From: Oceaniferula marina
GTDB lineage: Bacteria > Verrucomicrobiota > Verrucomicrobiia > Verrucomicrobiales > Akkermansiaceae
Length of the DNA: 64,000 nucleotides
NCBI RefSeq assembly: GCF_013391475.1
Contig: NZ_JACBAZ010000001.1
Location: forward strand, 124,001-188,000
Direction: 5' to 3'
Numbering within the stretch: the stretch's first letter is position 1; each line of letters opens with the position of its first letter. Under the pieces are notes generated by a model. It had not been told where the DNA came from. It was given only the letters and a program-made list of their open reading frames with translations, and did no database searches. The position numbers were made by a program, and so were the translations under genes. Below are positions 58,521 to 64,000 of the stretch, piece after piece.

Positions 58521-59649
58521 ATGTGAGCGTTTGTTTGCGAGTTTCCTCGAAGATTTCCTGGGCTCGTTGCCGGGCCCACTTGTATTGTTCGTATTTCACG
58601 CCGAAGGGAATGGAATGATCGGAGTGCATAATGAATCCGCCGTTGACAGCTTGAGGGATTTTTTCCAGCAGTTCCTGTTCGAGATCGTTACGAGATCCCA
58701 GAAGATTGGAGACACTGATGTTGCCGTAGCAAGCCATCGTATCGGGGTGGCGTTTACGTAGTTCATTGATATCCATGCTCGCCGCGCATTCGAGAGGGTT
58801 GAGGGCTTCAACCCCAACATCGATCAATCTGGGAATCAGATCCCAGATGCAACCGTCGCTGTGCATCAGGAAACGGATTCCGTGTTGTTGTAAAAAAGCA
58901 CTGATTCGTTTGTAGCACGGTTTGAGCAACGCATCCCAGGTGTTCGGGCTGATGAGCAGGGAGGTCTTAAATCCCATGTCTTCCGGAATGTAAAGTCCGT
59001 CAGGTTTCATGCCTTCATCCAGACCTCGTTGTAAAACCTCGAGTAGGAGGTCGGTGTAGGTATTGAACATATCGGCACACCACTCGGGCTCTTCCAGAAC
59101 ATCCATCAGAAGCTCATCCATGGCATAATGCCTCCAAGTGGCTTCCCAAGGCCCGTAGGCTGTGAAGAGGACAAAACGGTCCTGGGCATAGATCCGGTCG
59201 TATTTTTCTTTGGCCTCTTCCCATGTTGGATACTCGTCGATATGGCAGAAATAACTGGCGGAATCGATTCGGGCCGTGCCAGAGGGGTCATTCAAAATCA
59301 TCTTAGGTTTGGTCTTCTGATACCAATCCTCTTCGGATTTGGTTTTGTGGTCGATGAAGTCGAGGGTTCCTCCGATACCATCTGTTTTGGTGACGGTATA
59401 GCCGGCACGGTCTTCGAAGGTGATCATGCCATCTTTTCGTGAGTGAATAATGGTTTCGAAGCGTGGTGAGGCATCAATGAACATGGATGTGATATCCCAG
59501 TCAAAGTGGTCGGCCGCAGAAACATCTGCAGGCATGCCTTCATTGATCCAAACCTCCTGTAAACCATCCCAGAGTGCGTCACTGACAGGTAGACGGTCAG
59601 GGCATTCAAAATTGAGAGCTGCGTGGATGCGTTCGCGTGATGTCATCAT
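58519..59649 (-). CDS. URO-D-type corrinoid methyltransferase 2
   Basis: The protein has 376 residues, same superfamily as methyltransferase 1 but clearly diverged. It begins MMTSRERIHAALNFECPDRL. Later blocks are FTAYGPWEATWRHYAMDELL, LYIPEDMGFKTSLLISPNTW, the metal-site-like FLMHSDGCIWDLIPRLIDVG, ALNPLECAASMD, YGNISVSNLL and GGFIMHSDHSIPFGV. Here the position corresponding to DSDG in paralogue 1 is HSDG followed by Cys, so its zinc site and substrate probably differ. A 242-nt upstream region with AraC-like repeats suggests a separate promoter. Donor unknown; acceptor likely the corrinoid protein at 54536-55165. Confidence 0.88.
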   Translation of the reverse strand: MMTSRERIHAALNFECPDRLPVSDALWDGLQEVWINEGMPADVSAADHFDWDITSMFIDASPRFETIIHSRKDGMITFEDRAGYTVTKTDGIGGTLDFIDHKTKSEEDWYQKTKPKMILNDPSGTARIDSASYFCHIDEYPTWEEAKEKYDRIYAQDRFVLFTAYGPWEATWRHYAMDELLMDVLEEPEWCADMFNTYTDLLLEVLQRGLDEGMKPDGLYIPEDMGFKTSLLISPNTWDALLKPCYKRISAFLQQHGIRFLMHSDGCIWDLIPRLIDVGVEALNPLECAASMDINELRKRHPDTMACYGNISVSNLLGSRNDLEQELLEKIPQAVNGGFIMHSDHSIPFGVKYEQYKWARQRAQEIFEETRKQTLT

Positions 59650-59794
59650 GATGGTTTTTTTGGTTGATCGTTTTGTCGGGCCGTTGTGGCAACAGGATTA
59701 AGGATGTTAGAGGACTGCGGTGGGTTGTGGTGGGGCTATCGAAGGGGGGCTTTTCTTGGTTAAAGCGTTTTCGGGTTTGCAGGGCTATACATTA

Positions 59795-59822
59795 TTATTC
59801 ATGATATGGTCTTTTTATTCAT
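59795..59822. promoter_or_regulatory. Direct repeat TTATTCAT, 20 bp apart, candidate AraC-type site
   Basis: Two perfect copies, 59795-59802 and 59815-59822 (ATGAATAA on the coding strand), lie about 150-170 nt upstream of methyltransferase 2 in an AT-rich part of a 242-nt gap. Offset of two helical turns and same orientation is the usual layout of AraC-family half-sites. No clear core promoter could be read. Confidence 0.4.
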
Positions 59823-59891
59823 CTATTCGTGCGAGTGGTGGCGCGCGATCGGTGCGTGCAGGCATGTTGAGTGGGGAGATTTTGTGAACGA

Positions 59892-60683
59892 TTAAATCAT
59901 GCCTTTTGCTTGGAGTTGGCTGTCGAGAGCTGCTTGGTAGGCTTTTTTTGAAGCTTCATTTTCGACACAACTGTCAGCATAATAGATGGCTCCCATGGCT
60001 TGTCGGGATTTTGTTTTTGATCGATTGCCGTCCGCCCAGTGGGTGGTGAGTGAGTGGTGGGCGATAAGGTGACCGGCCTTGCAGGGGAAGGACATGGTAT
60101 TGGCGCGATCGTAGGGAATGCCAAAATCAAGAATGGCTTGTGAAAACCCGAGAACCCCACTGGCACCGTGGGCTCGCATGCCATATTTGTGGGAACCTTG
60201 CACATAGTTAACACATCCCTGTTCCGGTTCGACATCTTCGAGGGCAAACCAAATCGTAATGGCGTGGTTTGGTGTCAGGTGAAAAAAGTATCCGTCTTGA
60301 TGAGGCGGGGTTGCTTGTCCTCCTCCGGCGTGTTTGTTAAAATATTGCATATTGATCGGTCGGGATTTTTCTCCCAGGCAGATCGATGAGAGCAACGAGA
60401 GTTTGCTGTTCTCAGCCATCAGGTCGCCGAAAAATTTGTCGTGTTTCCAGACTTGCTGCAGTTGTTTCAAGGTGCTGGTATCGTTCGGGTCTTCATAATA
60501 CACCTCGTTTTCCGGCATGTTTGGAACCACTTCCCGGATGAACCGCTCTTTGTTTTTATGGATGGCATCTAACTCCTGAGTATTAAAAAATCCAGGAATG
60601 GAAACATAGCCATTTAGATTGAACTCATGGTGAATTCGCTTGCTGTGTTTGTTTAATTGTTCGGTGCTTAGTAGATCAGTCAT
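59892..60683 (-). CDS. Phytanoyl-CoA dioxygenase-family (Fe(II)/2-oxoglutarate) enzyme
   Basis: The protein has 263 residues, a typical PhyH length. Double-stranded beta helix with the iron facial triad His-x-Asp in PPHQDGYFFHL and the distal His in IAHHSLTTHWADGN; Arg of the co-substrate site in NRSKTKSRQAMGAIYY. The opening NGYVSIPGFFN is typical. Cytoplasmic. It would hydroxylate a C-H bond using oxygen, for instance on a methyl or methoxy group or a small organic acid. Presence of an O2-using enzyme next to corrinoid methyltransferases shows this cluster is not strictly anaerobic. Gap of 88 nt after the aldo/keto reductase gene. Confidence 0.9.
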   Translation of the reverse strand: MTDLLSTEQLNKHSKRIHHEFNLNGYVSIPGFFNTQELDAIHKNKERFIREVVPNMPENEVYYEDPNDTSTLKQLQQVWKHDKFFGDLMAENSKLSLLSSICLGEKSRPINMQYFNKHAGGGQATPPHQDGYFFHLTPNHAITIWFALEDVEPEQGCVNYVQGSHKYGMRAHGASGVLGFSQAILDFGIPYDRANTMSFPCKAGHLIAHHSLTTHWADGNRSKTKSRQAMGAIYYADSCVENEASKKAYQAALDSQLQAKGMI

Positions 60684-60718
60684 ATTCGTTAATGTTTAGG
60701 GTTTCTGTTTAGGGGGGC

Positions 60719-60770
60719 ATCCGGATTGGCCGGATAGAGGGGGCAGGTTTTTCGGACGGGGGAAACCCCG
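60719..60770. repeat. Two compact hairpins between aldo/keto reductase and PhyH genes
   Basis: ATCCGG-ATTGG-CCGGAT (60719-60735) and CGGGG-GAAA-CCCCG (60757-60770) are perfect stems; the second has a GNRA-type loop on the plus strand. They fill most of the 88-nt gap. No T-run follows on either strand, so they may mark RNA processing or weak attenuation. Confidence 0.4.
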
Positions 60771-60771
60771 C

Positions 60772-61755
60772 CTAGTAGAATGAATGTTTCCAAGTGTGTT
60801 GGCGCAGTTGTTTGACGAGCTCGTTTGGAAACTTGGCTCCGTCACTGTGGTGGATGTTGAGGTCAACTTCGTGACCGTTGCGCATACCTGGAATGGTGAG
60901 CGATACGGCTTTGTGATGGAGGACAAATCGAAGTGCAGCCTCGGCCAGGCCAGTATAATAAGGAGTGCAGGTATCTTTGATCTTCTCGATTCGTTCGAGT
61001 GTGTGCTCAAAGTTGCCATCCTTGGCATACATTTGGTGACGTTTATCGTCGCCGGGCCATTGTTCGATGGTTTCTTTTGTCCAGGTTCCGGTGAGTGAAC
61101 CGGAGTCGAGAGGAACCCGGGCAATGATCGCCGTGTTGGATTCACAAGCGGCGGGGAAGAGTTCTAACATGGGTTCCTGTTCGAAAATATTGAACAAAAC
61201 CTGGATGGAATCGACCAGTCCGAGCTTGGCCAACATCACTCCCTGGTCTGGACGGGCATCGTGCAGGGAGACCCCGATGTGTTGAACCTTACCTTCCGAT
61301 TTGAGTGTGTTCAGAGCTTCAAGCCAGTCGAGTTCGTAACACCCCTTGTGATACCATCCATGGAGCTGAATCAGATCGAGACAATCAATGTTGAGACGGC
61401 GCAGGCAGGACTCAACTTGCTCTTTGGCATAGACGAGAGGATATCGACCGCGCATGGGCGCGTCGATGTCCATTTGTTGGTTCCAGACGGCGGGGGGGAT
61501 TTTGCTTGCTATATAAATCGGGTCCTTACTGTGTTGTTGCCATTGGCGAAGGGCTTTGCCGACGACTTCTTCCGAGCGACCGGCACCATAGAGAGCCGCC
61601 GTATCAACAAAGTTGATTCCTTGGGAAAAGGCGTAAAGCAGCGTATCGATCGATTCCTGATCGTCCACCTTGCCCCATGTTCCTCCGAGTTGCCAGGCTC
61701 CGAAACCGATTTCGGAGACCTGCCAGTTCGTTTTTCCAAAAGGTCTGTATTGCAT
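60772..61755 (-). CDS. Aldo/keto reductase
   Basis: From ATG 61755 (MQYRPFGKTNWQVSEIGFGA) the protein is 327 residues; the frame continues upstream to 61821 but without an AKR-like sequence. AKR signatures: FGAWQLGGTWG, NFVDTAALYGAGRSEEVVG with catalytic Tyr, Lys in IYIASKIPP, His in LIQLHGWY, IIARVPLDSGSLTG, and a late TIPGMRNGHEV for NADPH binding. Reduces or oxidises a carbonyl, often a sugar. It is the first gene of the long minus-strand run and divergent from an AraC regulator, with a palindrome between them. That fits a catabolic locus controlled from this point. Confidence 0.93.
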   Translation of the reverse strand: MQYRPFGKTNWQVSEIGFGAWQLGGTWGKVDDQESIDTLLYAFSQGINFVDTAALYGAGRSEEVVGKALRQWQQHSKDPIYIASKIPPAVWNQQMDIDAPMRGRYPLVYAKEQVESCLRRLNIDCLDLIQLHGWYHKGCYELDWLEALNTLKSEGKVQHIGVSLHDARPDQGVMLAKLGLVDSIQVLFNIFEQEPMLELFPAACESNTAIIARVPLDSGSLTGTWTKETIEQWPGDDKRHQMYAKDGNFEHTLERIEKIKDTCTPYYTGLAEAALRFVLHHKAVSLTIPGMRNGHEVDLNIHHSDGAKFPNELVKQLRQHTWKHSFY

Positions 61756-61842
61756 GTGTTTGAATATTGGGTTGAGCTGTCGTGATGTTGTGTATTCCCG
61801 AATCATAGGCATATGAATCACTGCGTGAATTTTATATTCTTT

Positions 61843-61860
61843 ACTATATTGTGATATAGT
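61843..61860. promoter_or_regulatory. Palindrome ACTATAT-TGTG-ATATAGT between divergent genes
   Basis: A perfect 7-bp inverted repeat with a 4-nt centre lies 15 nt before the AraC-family start and 88 nt before the aldo/keto reductase start. Placement fits an operator that controls one or both divergent transcripts. ATATAG elements also make it a plausible -10 region. Confidence 0.5.
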
Positions 61861-61874
61861 TAACTTTATCGTGC

Positions 61875-62666
61875 GTGATCCGGTTTTTGTTGCATAGTTA
61901 TGGTGAGTTTTCTTCGGCGATGGCGATGAAGCCTTCGGTTTGGCCTCATTTTGATTTACTTTTCATTCACTCTGGCAGGATGGAGATGCGTATTGAAGGC
62001 CGGGGTCGGGTGAGTTTGGGGGAAGGAGAAGGAGTCTTGTTGTTTCCCCATACGGCTTTTGCTCCTTACGGTCAGCAGTATCGGGCCAAAGCCTCGGTGC
62101 AGCATTTTTCCTTGGATGAGGATTCCGTTCTACCGGCACCGTTTGATGTATTGGCGGGGCGGTCCGAGGCTGCGATCATTCGACAGGGGCCGAGGAATCT
62201 TCAACTTGAGGCTGATATTGAGCGGGCTATGACTCTGGCTGTTGCAGAGCCGAGTCCGATGCTGTCATTGATGCGAGAAGCACTGCTGACATTGATCTTG
62301 GGAGAGTTTCTAACCAAGCCGTTGCCTGACCCTTCATCTGATCGGCGGGTGGCAACCTTGATGAAATGGGCTGAGGCTCAGAGCCTCGAGAGCTTGAATG
62401 TGCACCGTTTGGCCGAGAAGGTTCATTTGACTCCGAGCGGCTTGCGCCGTCGCTTCATCAACGAGGTCCAATTGACCCCGAGCCAATTTCTTTTGAATTT
62501 AAAAATGAACGAAGCCAGCCGGCTGTTGCGTGAGACGTCGTTACCGGTCAAAGAAATTGCCCGGCGCCTAGGCTATGGCAGTTCGGTGGCCTTTCATGCT
62601 GCTTTTCGCAAGGGTAAGGGGGAGACCCCCTCGAGCTATAGAAAAGGGCACCGGACTGTCGGTTAA
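61875..62666 (+). CDS. AraC-family transcriptional regulator
   Basis: The protein has 263 residues from GTG 61875. An N-terminal cupin-like sensor (about 20-100; HFDLLFIHSGRMEMRIEG, LFPHTAFAPYG) binds a small effector. The C-terminal DNA-binding half has two helix-turn-helix units: LNVHRLAEKVHLTPSGLRRR and LPVKEIARRLGYGSSVAFHA, then FRKGKGETPSSYR. Cupin-AraC proteins usually respond to sugars or related compounds. Divergent from the aldo/keto reductase, so probably the switch of the 46082-61755 run. Distinct from the all-helical AraC protein at 55218-55994. GTG start chosen since no ATG precedes the sensor domain. Confidence 0.93.
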   Translation: MIRFLLHSYGEFSSAMAMKPSVWPHFDLLFIHSGRMEMRIEGRGRVSLGEGEGVLLFPHTAFAPYGQQYRAKASVQHFSLDEDSVLPAPFDVLAGRSEAAIIRQGPRNLQLEADIERAMTLAVAEPSPMLSLMREALLTLILGEFLTKPLPDPSSDRRVATLMKWAEAQSLESLNVHRLAEKVHLTPSGLRRRFINEVQLTPSQFLLNLKMNEASRLLRETSLPVKEIARRLGYGSSVAFHAAFRKGKGETPSSYRKGHRTVG

Positions 62667-62722
62667 GGAGCCAAACGATGGGGTTTGCCAATGGCGAGGT
62701 TTAACCCTTTATCTCCGACTAT

Positions 62723-62755
62723 ATGAAAAGTTAGAATTGGCCTTTAATTTTTCAT
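62723..62755. repeat. Inverted repeat before the GntR-type regulator
   Basis: ATGAAAA (62723-62729) and TTTTCAT (62749-62755) are perfect inverted copies with a 19-nt AT-rich spacer, ending 28 nt before the regulator start. It could be an autoregulatory operator. Confidence 0.35.
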
Positions 62756-62783
62756 TCTGGTAATTAGCTTCCGGTAAAGACTG

Positions 62784-63902
62784 ATGGATTCTCTTCCCCC
62801 ACGTAACAATCGAGCACTTCAGGCGGTGGACCTCCTGAAGAACGAAATATTATCCGGCCAGCTCAAAGGTTTTCTACCAGGTGAACGTGAGCTGGCGAAA
62901 CGCATCCGGGTAAGCCGTATTACGCTTCGTAAGGCGATGCAGATTCTCGAGAATCAAAAATGGGTCAGCCCGACAAAAGCCGGTTGCCGGAGAAAAACCC
63001 TTAAACGGCCACACTCAAAAAACAAAAAAGCCGGAGGAGGGGGACAGGGCGAAAGTGCTCATCTGGAGCTAGGGAAAACCATTGTGGTTCTGGCTCCTGT
63101 GAAATTAGATCAGATGCCGTCCAAGGAACTGTTTGATCATACACGGTTAAATTCCTATTGCTCACGGGTCGGGATCACCTTGTTGCATCGGGTTGCCGAT
63201 CTTTCCCATTTAAAAAGGCCCGGCCATAGGCTCCGGGAGTTTATTAAGCAGAACCCGGCAGATTTGTATCTTTTGCAGTTAGCAACGGAGCAAACCCAGA
63301 AATGGTTTTACCAGCATGACGTGCCCAGCATTGTTCTGGGAAGCACCTGGGAGGAGGCAAATCTGCCATCGGCGGATATGCATCAGCAAGCTCTTGGTGT
63401 TCATGTGGCCCATTTGTTGACCAGAATGGGGCATCGAAGGGTTGGGATGCTGTTTCCTGATCCTGTTAAAGCGGGGATGCAGAATTTTTTGATGAACCTG
63501 CGTCAGGCAGCTCCCGAGATGGATGTTGTTTTGGCCAATGAAGATGACTCTCAGGAATCCGTTACCCGTGCACTGCAGAAACTTGTGTCCGATCCGGAGC
63601 GTCGGCCTTCGGCCATCATCTTACCCCGTGTTGCATATGCTTCGCTAGCGACGGGTTTTTTGCCCTCCCTTGGTTTGAGAATCCCCGAAGACATTTCTTT
63701 GATTTGTCTGGTTTATGATGAAGTTCTGGCCTTTTTGTATCCTCAGGTAGCAGGCTACCGCATTCCTGTGGATGCCTACCCGAAGGCCATTTTTGACCTT
63801 GCTGTTAAGTGCTTGCGGCACCCGGAAATGCGAAATGTTGAACATGCCCTCATCATCCCCGATTTTGTTCCCGGAGGGAGCTTGTCAAAGCACCCCGGTT
63901 AA
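62784..63902 (+). CDS. GntR-type DNA-binding regulator with LacI-like sensor domain
   Basis: The protein has 372 residues. N-terminal winged helix of the GntR family (about 10-75): AVDLLKNEILSGQLKGFLPG, ERELAKRIRVSRITLRKAM, LENQKWV. A basic Lys/Gly linker (about 75-95) follows. The remaining 275 residues form a periplasmic-binding-protein fold like LacI/GalR: RLREFIKQNPADLYLL, GVHVAHLLTRMGHRRVGMLF, RPSAIILPRVAYASLATG, IPEDISLICLVYDE and a closing IPDFVPGGS. GntR-LacI hybrids (AraR-like) usually sense sugars. It lies 117 nt after the AraC gene on the same strand. The last 98 nt of the window after it show only short GATTGA repeats. Confidence 0.88.
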   Translation: MDSLPPRNNRALQAVDLLKNEILSGQLKGFLPGERELAKRIRVSRITLRKAMQILENQKWVSPTKAGCRRKTLKRPHSKNKKAGGGGQGESAHLELGKTIVVLAPVKLDQMPSKELFDHTRLNSYCSRVGITLLHRVADLSHLKRPGHRLREFIKQNPADLYLLQLATEQTQKWFYQHDVPSIVLGSTWEEANLPSADMHQQALGVHVAHLLTRMGHRRVGMLFPDPVKAGMQNFLMNLRQAAPEMDVVLANEDDSQESVTRALQKLVSDPERRPSAIILPRVAYASLATGFLPSLGLRIPEDISLICLVYDEVLAFLYPQVAGYRIPVDAYPKAIFDLAVKCLRHPEMRNVEHALIIPDFVPGGSLSKHPG

Positions 63903-64000
63903 AAGAAAAGGCTTGCCCTTAGAAAGTTTGCAGCTGTAGGTTGACGTAGGTTGAATGATCAAATCGGCTGATTGAGATTGATTGAGTCGGAGCATCATTC

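Noticed and set aside
53376-59649. HemE (haem synthesis) for the two URO-D proteins
   Set aside because: Sequence blocks and context (corrinoid protein, activator, MeTr, MetF) fit methyltransferases; HemE signatures are missing and two copies together would be odd.
53260-59891. Cobalamin riboswitch in the methyl-transfer cluster
   Set aside because: Gaps were read on both strands for the B12 box and kissing-loop pattern; only simple hairpins were found.
46082-61755. Chloromethane utilisation (cmu) cluster
   Set aside because: The C1 logic is alike, but CmuA is a fused methyltransferase-corrinoid protein, absent here, and the sulfatase, amidohydrolase and aldo/keto reductase do not fit a methyl halide.

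Overview
The window looks like chromosome from a marine-type member of the Verrucomicrobiota. The best lineage marker is a Verru_Chthon cassette A protein (41113-44883). Supporting signs are C30-carotenoid genes of the kind known from Rubritalea, a lysine/lipid A outer-membrane gene set (lpxD, an LPS-kinase-like gene, an OprD-like porin), a secreted sulfatase, and many membrane Ser/Thr kinases. I see no tRNA, rRNA, CRISPR array, transposase or integrase. Most genes are complete; one kinase runs off the left edge.

Layout. (1) 1-10036: a phospho-signalling and stator-like module. It contains two paralogous transmembrane kinases, a single-helix vWA protein whose helix resembles MotB/ExbD, a vWA-TM-FHA protein, a four-helix MotA/TolQ/ExbB-like channel protein, a soluble FHA protein and a PP2C phosphatase. 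(2) 10192-16709: a photolyase and staphyloxanthin-type carotenoid tailoring genes (crtO, crtQ, crtP, divergent aldH), plus an SRPBCC protein. (3) 16894-26712: housekeeping genes lpxD, an SDR, a TRIC-like channel, a lipoprotein, purU, lipB and smc. (4) 26878-31521: an LPS-kinase-like gene, an ECF-type sigma factor overlapping a transmembrane kinase with PEGA and FGE-like domains, and an OsmC protein. It is followed by about 400 nt ending in a very strong intrinsic terminator with no recognised gene. (5) 32055-36822: a Gld-type ABC transporter set. (6) 37128-45658: KhpB-like RNA-binding protein, thioesterase, FAD dehydrogenase, porin, Verru_Chthon A protein and a small secreted protein. (7) 46082-61755: thirteen genes on one strand that encode a corrinoid/tetrahydrofolate methyl-transfer system with catabolic genes. 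Regulators of AraC and GntR-LacI type follow at 61875-63902.

How region 7 should work (inference from families): two URO-D-type methyltransferases take methyl groups from unknown substrates onto the MtaC/MtbC-like corrinoid protein. The pterin-binding protein passes them to tetrahydrofolate. A MetF protein with a cysteine-rich MetV-like tail oxidises methyl-THF. A RACo/RamA-like ferredoxin-ASKHA protein re-reduces inactive corrinoid. A DUF1638 protein, often seen beside such systems, sits among them. The logic resembles the chloromethane cmu pathway, but domains are split differently and the surrounding dioxygenase, aldo/keto reductase, sulfatase, amidohydrolase and kinase point to a methylated organic substrate rather than a methyl halide.

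The two strongest candidates for undescribed systems are the vWA stator-kinase module (1-10036) and the corrinoid methyl-transfer cluster (46082-61755). All function calls come from reading motifs; no database search was run.
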